Source: Liolophura sinensis (Eukaryota > Mollusca > Polyplacophora > Chitonida > Chitonidae). Taken from it: a DNA stretch of 64,000 nt. Shown in pieces: positions 46,330-57,067 of this stretch. Where the stretch lies: the NCBI RefSeq assembly GCF_032854445.1, contig NC_088295.1:72508028-72572027 (forward strand). Reading direction: 5' to 3'. Position 1 is the stretch's first letter. Each line of letters starts with the position of its first letter. The notes beneath the pieces are model-generated. The model did not search any database, had not been told where the DNA came from, and saw only the letters and a list, made by a program, of their open reading frames with translations. Both the position numbers and the translations under genes were made by a program.

Positions 46330-46560
46330 GAGGTGTTTTATGTTTTCAGTGTCACTATTCCCGTATGTTTTCAGTGTCCTGTTCTAGCAAGTAGGTCCCA
46401 ACACAGACATATTAAGAGTGCTGCCTCACTGAAGCACTGTGCCGAAGACAGCAGACGCAACGCTCCATCCAAGCCAACACAGAATATCGACACCGAAGCA
46501 ATCGGTGCTTACGTGATCTTATTAGTGCGTCAGTTCAGTGAGTGTAAAAGACCACCAGTT
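46330..46560 (+). repeat. Family C-related dispersed repeat
   Basis: CTAGCAAGTAGGTCCCAACA, CTGCCTCACTGAAGCACTGT and GCCGAAGACAGCAGACGCAA are in family C order. The open frame across it is incidental. Confidence 0.5.
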
Positions 46561-46599
46561 TGGTCATGAAACGATGACAAGCACCAAAACGAAACAGAA

Positions 46600-46970
46600 A
46601 AACACACATGCGTAACGGTCCTAACGAAACTCAAGGAATTCAAAACGCGACATCGTCTCTCAAAAGTCGGCTGTGAAGACTTTTGCGCACATGAAGTCGA
46701 TGTCACAAAACGCGACGAAAACTATGAAAACGCGACAATGAGTTTTAAATGTTTTGAAACATGGTATCACGTCTTCGTACGTCGATTTTTGGGGGTTGAG
46801 ACAAGTCGCCCAAACACCACATAATTGGGACCTCAGTGGCTTCATTGACGGTTGTCGCTTTAAGTTAAGATTACTCTGTGCATCTCTGGTTCCCTTATGC
46901 ACTCGTGAACCTGTGCGCGGTCATACAAGTGAAAAATTCATGAGCATAGCTTTAAACACCCACCAAAAAA
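46600..46970 (+). mobile_element. Possible SINE-like repeat with a GTGAAAAATTC-type end
   Basis: The end GTCATACAAGTGAAAAATTC and ATGAGCATAGCTTTAAACAC parallels the 3' ends of SINEs at 29664-30003 and of the RUDI-like family (GTATAAGTGAAATATTCTTG...). The rest of the segment, with several AACGCGAC words, is unfamiliar. Confidence 0.35.
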
Positions 46971-48440
46971 AGCAAACACAAGACTACTCCTTCAAGTCTG
47001 CAAAACATAATATCGACTTCAGAAAAAAAACGTATCTGTATTATATCGCAACCTAAGAAGGAGCTCTGACAAGGTGCCAGATCGCATGTGTAGATTCCGC
47101 TACGTCGTTATAGCATATAGTGGGAAATGGGCCCAGTGATTGCGCATTTTATGGGTTTTGGCTTGAAATGGCTTAAGTGTGGTTGCTAAGTGGAATGCCG
47201 TTGGCTAAAATAATGCTATCAATGGCAAAATAGCCTGTTACGCACTATGATACTCTATCTTTCTGACACAATAAGTCAAATTTGCTGAAATTTAAGTCCC
47301 CGCAGCACTATATCATGTGTCAGTTCTCTTCATAAAGTCACGTGTCACGGGTATTCCGGTGAAACTCATTTGCTCTAACGCTTTGGAAATCTTATAATAA
47401 CTATCATCTAAAGTAAAATATTAGAATAACGTCTCAGGGTCTATTGCTCAAATCTATCGGGTTCCATTTAAGCTCAGGATTTCACCCTTCTTACTTAAAT
47501 AAGGTCTTATTACGTCAACTTGCCGCATTTACGAACAATGGTCATTAAAGCAATACGAAAAACATCATTATAGTTTTCTAGATGAGTTCAAAATCAATCG
47601 TGGGGCGTTAATTAGAATATGGATTTATTACCCAGAGAATCCTCAACGTCCTTTATCGCTGAAAATTAGTGACGGCTTCCCTCTTGTATCACTCTAACAA
47701 CATTATTGAGACCTTCTGTTTGGCCAAACGATTATTTGAGCATTTATTTCAAGTCCTGTTTAAATCTAGGTTTTGCGATAAACGAATAGGGATGGGTTTT
47801 TATCATCACAATGTACCAGTGATATGCGAGTGCTGGATTAAAAAATAAAGATGACAACTTTATTCAAGGTTACAGAACTTCTTCTAGATAGTCCATCATA
47901 TCGCCGTAGCCAAATCCCGTGAAAAATGTTTGGAACCAATGACATCTATACGAAGTGAGAAACGGTCTTGGGTCCATTAGGAGGATAAGTCGTTAATGCG
48001 TGAGTGTAAGGCAGTAACTTCCTGTTCAAGGGTAAATTGGTTTCATGCAGCAGTAAGCATTGTTCTCTTGTATTGCACATGCCCTGTCTACGACTTTCTC
48101 CAACAGAACCATTTCGAAGAGAAATTCACTTGCATATTTTCCAAGATGAAAACATTTAAAACTAACAAGAAACAAAAAATATAAATAAAATAAATTGATT
48201 TACCAATAGATTTAGCCTTGTTGCTTATAGCAGTCGACTATTAATAATTTAAACTTGAACCACATGCTTGTCGGATATTCCAAGCTGTAACCAAAGCGTT
48301 TCCATTAAGTATCTATAAATCCAATTTAACTGGAAAGCATAACGGCGTTTCATTTTCACCCCTTTAAACATTGCTCGTGAAATATTGGAGAGATAATGGT
48401 ACGATGGTCATTGAGCAGTACTTCATAAGAATAAGCTTAC
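46971..48440. other. Intron 1 of the neuropeptide gene, 5' portion; nothing recognised
   Basis: AT-rich text without supported exons. The intron donor is at 48440/48439. Confidence 0.4.
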
Positions 48441-48578
48441 CTCGGATTGCTGGTTATCTTGGGTAGGCGTCCTGAAATTCTGATCATCAAAACTATTGGC
48501 AGAGTCTGTGACACAATGAACGGATTTGAAGATCATCAAAAGTGATATTAAGAGGCACGAATTCCATAGGACTGTCAT
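48441..48578 (-). CDS. Tachykinin-like precursor, exon 1 with signal peptide
   Basis: On the minus strand an ATG (48578-48576) opens 46 codons: a positively spaced, hydrophobic start MTVLWNSCLLISLLMIFKSV with cleavage likely after HC at residues 21-22, then an acidic/polar pro-segment ending DNQQSE. The exon stops at a consensus donor GAG|GTAAGC in phase 0, matching the phase-0 acceptor of the peptide exon at 30751, the next plausible exon on this strand, about 17.7 kb away. The upstream minus-strand TATA box fits a promoter. The link between the two exons is inference from strand, order, phase and protein logic (each supplies what the other lacks); an extra small exon in between is possible. 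The signal peptide directs the precursor to the secretory pathway. Confidence 0.72.
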
Positions 48579-48880
48579 TCTGACGAAGGAAATCAAATAA
48601 AACCAGCACAGCAACTGCTCCCTTTACTCCGAGGCTACTTTTGAAAAAGGAAACACACTCTGGAAGCAAGAACCGCAGATACCCAACGTTTGAACCCGTG
48701 GAAAAAGAGCTTGAAGAAATCACGCTGTGGAGCTGTAGAGCTGTAGATAACACCTTTAAGACAGAGTACCCGTTAGAGTGCAGAGTGTGTATCCAGTTTG
48801 AAACTCTTTAGAGCGGTAGAATACCACTACAGACTGAAAGACGCGGCCGTGGGGATGTCTTGAATAGCAGAGCGCAGGCT
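48579..48880 (-). promoter_or_regulatory. Probable 5' untranslated region of the neuropeptide gene
   Basis: Lies between the predicted start about 30 bp after the TATA box and the ATG. It contains an overlapping open frame (VLSTALQLHS...) with its own upstream ATG-less run, which I regard as incidental. Confidence 0.45.
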
Positions 48881-48907
48881 ACCCCTTCAACGATTACCAA
48901 TCAGCCC

Positions 48908-48915
48908 TATTTATA
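48908..48915 (-). promoter_or_regulatory. TATA box TATAAATA of the neuropeptide gene
   Basis: The minus strand reads CCGTATAAATAGGGCTG, a near-perfect TATA box about 330 bp upstream of the signal-peptide ATG, predicting transcription start near 48880. Confidence 0.6.
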
Positions 48916-49599
48916 CGGTTGAAATTCTCATCTGCCTACATGCTTTTGTGGGATTGATCATTTGGGTTTGGGCCGGGGCGTCCAGTAGTGTGATTCGACT
49001 TGACTGGTGTCTGTACTGAAGGTTCCCGCCCAGTACAGAGAGAGTCTCAGATGCCGGTCAGCACACAGTCCGTACACACTACCCAGCCAACACAGTACGG
49101 GTACCTCTTCTGTCATTGGACTGACGCGTCTTCGGACTAATCATCACAAGGCCGTGCCGTGGCTGGTGCCTTAAGAAAGGTGCTAAGAGAGCAGAAACCA
49201 TGTGATTACAAACTCTGATGTGAATAATTGACGTCAAAGTCACCTCCGAAGACATCGTTGCCTGTACACTCGACACCTCTTGTTTCCACTTAGTAAATCA
49301 TCACTTCAACGATATCGCCCTTACTTATATCAAGTTCATTAAAACATTAGAAAAAAGTAACCCGTCCCGTACCACATCCACAGACACACATCGTTTTTCA
49401 TTGTCAAATGATCACCATTGTGGGTCACGCCGTGGTGTTAAAAATGTGTTAAAGAGTCGAGATAAAAAAAGGTTTGCTTGTAGTCTCAGTCCTCACAGTT
49501 AGAAAAAAATTCCAAGATAGACAAATGTAAATGACGTAAATCTACATGACGGCTGCAATATTTTTTTTCTGTTGTCATCAATGCGGAATAAGTGTGCCA

Positions 49600-49925
49600 A
49601 CTATCCCACTGACGTTGTCGCTCTGGTTTTACTCTCTAGGCTGTAAGTATTTCATACTGCAGGAGAATTCTGCTGGTGGACTAAGCATCCTCATCGCTTG
49701 GTATCCCTTTGCTTTGTTTTCATGTTATTGTTTATAAAATGTGATGGCAGCACAGCATTTTGGGTAATTCTGGCCCAGTGTCGTCTAATAAATTGCAAGA
49801 AATAGCAAAACCCTAACTGAGGTAAACTGACAAGAGGTCATATTTTTACGTGTGACCATTTCCCAGCTATCACACTGTCGTCGCTACTAGCTTTTACTCT
49901 CTATGTTGTAGGTCTTTTTTTTCAA
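49600..49925 (+). repeat. Dispersed repeat D, copy 8, preceded by a second 3'-end segment
   Basis: GACGTTGTCGCTCTGGTTTT and ACTCTCTAGGCTGTAAGTAT at 49610-49650 is a unit end; then TTCTGCTGGTGGACTAAGCA, GTGATGGCAGCACAGCATTT and CAGCTATCACACTGTCGTCG, ending TTTACTCTCTATGTTGTAGG. Same arrangement as at 33480-33900. Confidence 0.82.
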
Positions 49926-50252
49926 ATATAAACCAGTAGCGCGTTTGTTCAGTCCGCTATGTGTCCTTGAGGTCAAAATGTTAACACCTTTCAAGCTAAC
50001 TGAGACTATCTTATCTAAAAGTCCAAGTCATCATTTGGTTGGCTGATTACGTCAGGACCCAACTCAACATGGCTTAATGAAATGACATAAAGCAAGCTGT
50101 TTTCTACAGTTTTCAAATCTTCTAATTTATTGCCGGAGAATGCAGGAGAGGACCTACCAGAGATTTTGAGTAAAACCAGCACAAATTAAATCAAATTTTA
50201 GCTATTTTTTGTAGAATCAACCTCGAACATTAAAATCATTTAATGCTATGTT

Positions 50253-50432
50253 TCTTTGTTTATTTGATTGGTGTTTTGCGTTTTGCGCCGTACTCAAGAA
50301 AATATTCCACGGCGGCCAACATTATGGTGGGAGAAGAACAGGCAGAGCAGGTTGCTGGCATAACTTCACACGTACGACCAGAGAGGAAGGCAACTTCAGC
50401 TCGTCTTGAACTCACAAGGACCATATTGGTGA
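50253..50432 (-). mobile_element. RUDI/V-SINE-like SINE, internally deleted
   Basis: TTTATTTGATTGGTGTTTTG, CGCCGTACTCAAGAAAATAT, CGGCGGCCAACATTATGGTG, GGTTGCTGGCATAACTTCAC and CAGAGAGGAAGGCAACTTCA; the pieces are in SINE order with gaps. A TTTTGCG word is duplicated near 50275. Confidence 0.88.
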
Positions 50433-51309
50433 GAGTTCCCAGTGCTGCAGGAAGGAATTTTTTTGTGTCAGCCCTGTACTTATTCTGAACCACAAGACAA
50501 ACTGAGTAATTTCGGACTCAGTGTAGCCCAAATTATACACCTACTCTACTGCACTGACAATGCCTCTGTGATGTCAACGGAGTTGTTCCGTCTTGCCTGA
50601 TACTTTTTGTGATAATATTTGAGTTTCCATCTAGCTGTTTCAGGAATCAATATTTTGCTGCCTTGAATTTTCTTGCGACTGTGCACCAGGACTTACGTAA
50701 CTCTCATCATATGTAGTGATACAACAGTCTTCGGGCCCTAAATACACTTTGATCAACAAAGAAAGCAAAACACAAAATACGTTCAAAAGAAACCCACCTT
50801 TAGAGATGAAGCCGTCTAATCCACCATAGTTCAGATTTCTAGCCACCGAGTACACAATGCAAGCCGCAAGCTTTTCTAATCTTCTGTGTCACCCGATATC
50901 AGATATCAACACTTGTTAAATTTGCTAATTTATTATGTTGACTTGTTCATTTAATTGTCGACTTTTTATATTAAAATACCACAGGCAAAGATGACAAGGA
51001 CCCTGTCCTTCTGTTTGAAGCCCTCTTGCTACTATTTACTATGACAGCGTTAAGGCCTATGCTTCATACACAGCCTGAAAAGAGCATCGGGATGCTCCAC
51101 TTAAAATATGTGATTCAGCTTTCAAATGCGTTATTTGATTGTGTTTATGTTGGCAAGCTTGAGAGGCACATGCCAACAAGCAGCGATTGCAAAGTACCTT
51201 CGCTGTGATGCTCATACTTGATTTCCAGGCACTATTCAAAATATGTCTTGACTATTTAAAATATATACGCGTAATAAAAGCTGGACTACTGATAATAAAA
51301 TTGTTTACA
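50433..51309. other. Intergenic, nothing recognised
   Basis: No supported exons or repeat families. Confidence 0.4.
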
Positions 51310-51438
51310 CTTGGTAATCTTAGCACCTGCTATAGTTGTGCAGTTAGTGATCTTCGCACCTGCTATAGTTGTGCAGTTAGTAATCTTCGCACCTGCTATA
51401 GTTGTGCAGTTAGTAAGCTTGACACGTGCTACATTTGA
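51310..51438. repeat. 36-bp tandem repeat, about 3.5 copies
   Basis: GCACCTGCTATAGTTGTGCA and GTTAGTAATCTTC repeat with a 36-bp period and almost no divergence. Because 36 is a multiple of three it gives an artificial peptide repeat (DLRTCYSCAVSN). Confidence 0.95.
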
Positions 51439-52064
51439 GCTCAGAATCATTTTAAATTATATTAAAAGGTTTAATGCAATGTAATGTAATAAATGCTATC
51501 TATACGTAAGGCTAATCCTTACTATCCTTACTAAGGCTAATAAGCTGTATATCAATTCAAAGATATACATCTATCTCCAGAATAGAGCAGCTTTATTACA
51601 ACACCAGCAAACACTTTAACATGTACCTGATAAGTGGTATATGTTAGAGTCAGTTAGGTTTTAGAACGAATTGGTTTCCAGTGTCAACCCTTTAAGAATC
51701 CTAATAAGAAGAAGTTCTTAATAGAAAGAATAGTTACTTTTTCAGATTTTTTTTAGAAATTCAAATGTCAAATGTTTGAATTCTATGTTCTTTTATATTT
51801 ACATGTTAAATCTAGTAAATGGTAAAAGTTTAGACTTTAATTGCAGAAAAATATTTATCAGGACATTGGGAGATAAGATAAGCGCCATGCATATCGGGTG
51901 AAATTTTCATCGTCACGAGTCTGTTCCTTTTTTGTTTTAATGAAAAAAACCTCACAGACATAAATCCTGACAAAGTTTTCTTGCAATTACTTCATGTTTT
52001 TTGTTCTTGTTCTTTTTTTTCTTCTTTTGTTTATGAAGTCTTATTCTACGCTGATTTATAATCA
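51439..52064. other. Intergenic, nothing recognised
   Basis: AT-rich text with no supported feature. Confidence 0.4.
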
Positions 52065-52412
52065 ACGTCTGCCGGCTCAGTTGGTAGAGCGTCCGCTTCG
52101 TTGGGCGGTAGATCCAGGGTCAATCCCTGGTCAGGTCACAGGTAAGACCTTAAAAGAGGAAGTTGTAGCTTCTTCGCTTGGCGTTCAGCATTAAGGGCAT
52201 AGTGCAACGACTGGTTAACCCGTATCAGTATAATGAATCATGTGGGGCGGCTAACTTATGTTGTCTCAATGAAGCAGTAGTAGATAAAAGAAAGGTGCAA
52301 ATCCGTCCATTAGCAAGGAGGCACATAACATGCACTCCACGGACTCAATCGTCGTCATATGACTGAAAAATTGTTAAGTACGACGTTAATCCGTTAACAC
52401 TCACTCACTCAC
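52065..52412 (+). mobile_element. tRNA-derived SINE with (CACT)n tail, near full length
   Basis: The head GCCGGCTCAGTTGGTAGAGC (A box) and AGGGTCAATCCCTGGTCAGG (B-box region) resembles a tRNA. The body ends TCGTCGTCATATGACTGAAA and AATTGTTAAGTACGACGTTA, then CACTCACTCACTCACTA. The same tail appears reversed at 9705. It abuts the left edge of the tandemly duplicated region. Confidence 0.85.
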
Positions 52413-52977
52413 TACATGCAGCCCATTTCCCGAAGAACTTACATGGATCCAAAAATAAAATACATAATGCCAAGCAAAAAATACAGGATGAATCTTTCCA
52501 GAGAGGATTTTACCGATGAAAACATAACCCTAGCTGATAATTTGAAATCTATATTCAGACTTCAAAGTCGAAGAGAACATATGCAAGAGTCGTGGCCAGT
52601 CTTTAGTTTCATGTTGAGGTCCGGTACTTCCATGGGAATATTCTTGGCATCGTAGACGTCTTACACGACTAAGTGTGATATTCTTTTGCTCATGCAAATG
52701 CGCTGGGAGCATCAAATACACCCGAGAATCACCGATTCAATACTGAGTGGGAATCTTGCTGAGGACTCTCGCTCTCTACACAAAACAATGAGTTTCACAG
52801 TTAACGGATCAATAAGCAGCCTAAGCTCCACATAGGAAACGTCTTACAGGACTGAATCTGCTCAGGTCACAATAACATTGTATATCTAAATAAATGTGCA
52901 ATGACCACTATTTATGACTATTAAAATGATAATATATGTAACATTTAAGGAGAATAAATAAATAGTGCGTTTTAGCA

Positions 52978-53248
52978 GATCGGAGACCTCCTTGGCTCAG
53001 TTGGTTAGCGCGCTAGCGCAGCGTAATGACCCAGGAGCCTCTCAGCAATGCGGTCGCTGTGAGTTCAAGCCCAGCCCATGCTGGCTTCCTCTCTGGCCGT
53101 AAGTGGGAAGGCCTGTCAGCAACTGCCGGATGGCCGTGGGTTTCCGCCGGGCTCTGCCCGGTTCCCTCCCATCTTACTGCTGGCCGCCGTGGTATAACTG
53201 AAATATTCTTGAGTACGGCGTAAAACACCAAACAAATAAATAAATAAA
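52978..53248 (+). mobile_element. Full-length RUDI/V-SINE-like SINE with 8-bp target duplication
   Basis: The head CTTGGCTCAGTTGGTTAGCG (A box) and GTGAGTTCAAGCCC (B box), then the body and the tail ACACCAAACAAATAAATAAA. Direct repeats TTTTAGCA flank it at 52970-52977 and 53249-53256. It is the best sense-strand reference copy in the window (271 bp). Confidence 0.93.
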
Positions 53249-55817
53249 TTTTAGCAAATTGGCCTAAAGCTCCTGGAGTATCTCAATTCGGATTTGGTAA
53301 ACTTTAGAGAATCCGGAAAGTGGGATGCATTGGTATAGATCTTCAGATACCCACCCAAGTTAAAACTACCAAAGTCATGAAAACACATGTTAATAAGGTT
53401 TGGCTCGTCAGATTTTTTAACTTCTGTCTTTAACATTCGGACACCCCCAAGGAGTTATATGGTCCCACAGTGGTATTGGGATGATTATGCCGCTCTCTAA
53501 AAGAGACATATCAGCCCCAACCTCATCCAAAATTTGCCCGCGAGCAAAGACTGAAAGGAAAAAATTTGCGCTTTTCGTACAGATCGTCATAGTATGACGG
53601 CTTAAGCAGGTCAGAGGTTGGGTTCGAAAATCGACAAATTGTCTTCTGGGAACGGTTTTATTGTACTCGTTCCTGATTTAAATTCCTCCCCGTGTGTGTG
53701 ACATGCTACATTCCACTGTCTGGAACCTTTCAACACAACGTATGCAGACCACTTCTTTCAGATCAAAACACAGTGGTTGTTGCAGAATAAATCTGTACTG
53801 GATACTCCTCAATATCTGACCACGTGCTCTAGTAAATCAAGCGGCTGTCAAATGTGAAACGATTTTGCATCATGTTGTTATGTAAATGAGGTAGTTATGG
53901 ATTTATTAAGATGTATAGCTCTGTTAGCTACGATGAGTTTTAAGTTCTGGATGTTTAAGACTCAAGCTCATGTTTTCATGTCTCATTTTGTAATATAAAT
54001 GTATTAAACATACTGGGGTTTCATACGCGCCCTTGTCCCGCATTGATAAGATGTTACACAACAAGCATACGAACTAACGGACGGATCACAAACGCACAGG
54101 CACGCCAGCATTTTTGTTTTTTTGGTTTTTTTTTGGACGGACGCTGACAAGCTTGCATGATCAGCACAATTTTAAAAGGTGTTCAGAATCAAAGGTGGCA
54201 AGTGTTCGCTCCAGGGAAAATATTTACATATGGACTTACATCTACAAACTTTCCCCACGCGCAGCGTTATTCCGCCATGCCGTATACGCCATTCCGTATG
54301 CCCAGGATCCGCTCCATAAATAAACACTGGGATTCGGGCAGTTGTGTTTATGTGCAGGAGTATTTCAGTTTACCTTGACACACAAGGAACTGCTACCGCT
54401 CCATTCCCATTATAAAACCGAATGATCCAAGCTATGAACACAGCTAAACAGTAAACGACGGCTAGAAGAGATAAGAGCAAAAAATACATCCAAAATGTGA
54501 CAAAATTTTAAACGACAAAATATTCAAAGTTTACTAAAATGTCTACGTTTCGTGAATATTTTTCAGGCCAAACATACGAATAGCATCTCGTTCATTTTTA
54601 CAAAATATACCTGAGGTAAAATTCATATTCTCATCGAGAATCTGACTGTCTCACTATAAGATGAAGCAATCGGAAATCAGAAGCGTAGACGGAATGTGAA
54701 CAGCCAGGAATCTTAGTGGTTCAGTAGGCTGGTTAGAGACCGGTCTAGGCATCTGAGTACTTTTCAAGATTTCCGTTCCAAGGCGAAAATTCGGGCATAC
54801 CCTTGTTAGCGTCACGTTGGTCCACGTAGACGGACATGACAACAAACATGCAAGCAGTCCTATTTCCTGCGGCCATACACTCACCGTCATGATAAGGACT
54901 AGTCTACTAATCTTGAAATCCTATCTGACGATGAACGGGAACCTACACAGATATCAAACCAGGCCGGACTTGCTGGTAATTTAAGTTTGTGTCACCCTGT
55001 GTATTCCACGTACTTTCCGTACAATGCAGTGTGCTGTATTCAGAATGCAATTTTCATTGTGAAATAGATTCATATTGTATCCCGTATTTCACTGCTCAAT
55101 AATGTATCACATTCAGGTTTTTTTTCATTCTCAAGTTTTCATTGCACCAAATGGACAGTTCGTTGAAGAGGAATTCTTCTTATTCATACCTATTTAGACT
55201 TAATATGTTCAGGGAATACACCTTAAAGGTTCAGTATAAGACTATTATACATTCTGGGGAACCTTGGTGTTAAGTCGTCTCAAGCAAAACCATCGTGGAA
55301 CCACAAATAACATTTACCGTCTAACACATTAGACCTCTGGATAAGACAGGCGTCTCTGGAGCCTCGACTTGATCTCATTTTCAATCATATTCTACTATAA
55401 TAGTCTAACCGTAATTCAGTTTCTGTCCGGATTGTCCAGTGCTGTACGGATTCTGTCAACTGGCACATAGTTTAAACTTCTATTTTTTCCTCAAGAATTC
55501 CTCCCAGTTAGTATACACAAGTGATGTGGAGGCTTTGATTTTATGACGTATCAAGACGGTGTCAGTAGCGTGTTGCAAGTAAAAGCTCGTATAACATCTG
55601 GGCTTGTGAACATACTGACTCCACAGCTTTTTGATGTATATCGATACATTTGTCCTCACAACACTGTGAAGCAGGTTCATCACCAGGACTGACCGGAAGG
55701 CCTAGCGCAGGCTTGTTTACAGTACAGAAAGGACTGTTAATGGTTTTCGATTTGCTGATGGATTGGAACTAGGCTCATTTTAAAGACCAGACGTAAATTG
55801 ACAGTCGGCTATCACGC

Positions 55818-55935
<118 letters not shown>

Positions 55936-56430
55936 GTTTGACGTTATTTGTAAAGCAACTGGTGTAAACAATGACCTGGTGTAAACAATGACATGTGGTT
56001 AACAGTACTGATGGCCAATTCACATCAAATGATTTACTATACCATATTCACTTGGGATACAGAACTGATGCTGATTGGCTGGTGGCTGAGATAGGCAAGT
56101 CGAGGATATACCTTGCCTAAGCTGAATTTTGGGTATGGCATATTCGTTCAAGCGTGAACAAGGGTGTAAGATTTAACCCCGGAAAGCTTATCCTCCATTG
56201 TCAACCAATCAGCGTCGATTCTGTATCCCTTCATATCCTTGATAATATTGATTCCCAACAGTCAAATATCGAGACTGAGTTAAATTTTATGATTTTGCAG
56301 TACACATAGCTCATCAAAAAATTCCAGCATTTAACTTTATTGAGTCTCTCTAAAAAAAAATGAAAAAAGTAACTTGAAGATACTTTTGGTTGCGATTCCC
56401 GGTGGTCTTTCTACTACCAAATGCATGTCT

Positions 56431-56432
<2 letters not shown>

Positions 56433-56458
<26 letters not shown>
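56433..56458. repeat. (GT)n microsatellite
   Basis: About 26 bp of GT dinucleotides in unit U1. Confidence 0.95.
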
Positions 56459-56461
<3 letters not shown>

Positions 56462-56941
56462 CACTTTAACTTCTGGGTGACGTAAGATAATATACGGATT
56501 ATACAATCACATGTTGTCAAGACTCTGACAGTTAAGATAACAATCATGCATACAAATCACGGCATCACTCGTGATTTTGCCTGCTCACGACTGGTCATTT
56601 GTTGTTTTACTTCAAAACCGACATCGAATAAATTTGTCCCGAAATGTTCTTACAACTACTTTACGTTGTTCTGTTATGACGTCGATGATGCACGTTTTCA
56701 GTGTATTGTCAGGAAGCGCAGCCTATAATTGGTCTACTTGTATCTACAAGCTTCATGGTATAATGGCTTATTTCCACGTGCTTGAAAGAAGCGATTCCTA
56801 TCCTGAGCTACACCTGAAAAAGATCATTGCTGAGACCTTATCGCATGGACGTTTCTTTACGGAAGATTAATCCCCTGATTCAAATCAAACATCAAGAAAG
56901 CAGCGACATTTTTATGCAGAGAATCAGTATGATCTTCAGAG

Positions 56942-57067
56942 GGCTGTTTCTCAAAGAGGTCATAACATTACGCCGGCCTAATCCCCATGACGTCGCATAC
57001 TAACGGCATACGCCGCTTTTGTATTTGCGACCGGCGTAACGTTACGACCCTTTTGAGAAACAGTCCC
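56942..57067. mobile_element. MITE, 126 bp, with CAGAG target duplication and a paralogous empty site
   Basis: The left end GGCTGTTTCTCAAAGAGGTC and the reverse complement of the right end GGGACTGTTTCTCAAAAGGG pair, continuing to TTACGCCGG. CAGAG flanks at 56937-56941 and 57068-57072. The equivalent places in U3 (about 59533) and U4 (about 63923) have a single CTAGAG/TTAGAG and no insert. Confidence 0.88.

Noticed and set aside
46754-47056. 100-codon ORF
   Set aside because: Covers a probable SINE-like repeat whose end resembles other SINE tails; no protein signature.
48493-48753. 86-codon minus-strand ORF overlapping the signal-peptide exon
   Set aside because: It mostly covers the predicted 5' untranslated region and stops before the donor; the other frame has a signal peptide and phase match.
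52070-52145. tRNA-like cloverleaf candidate
   Set aside because: It is the head of a SINE with a body and CACT tail; no independent tRNA gene ends. The same applies to heads at 12.9, 23.3, 29.7, 36.45 and 53.0 kb.
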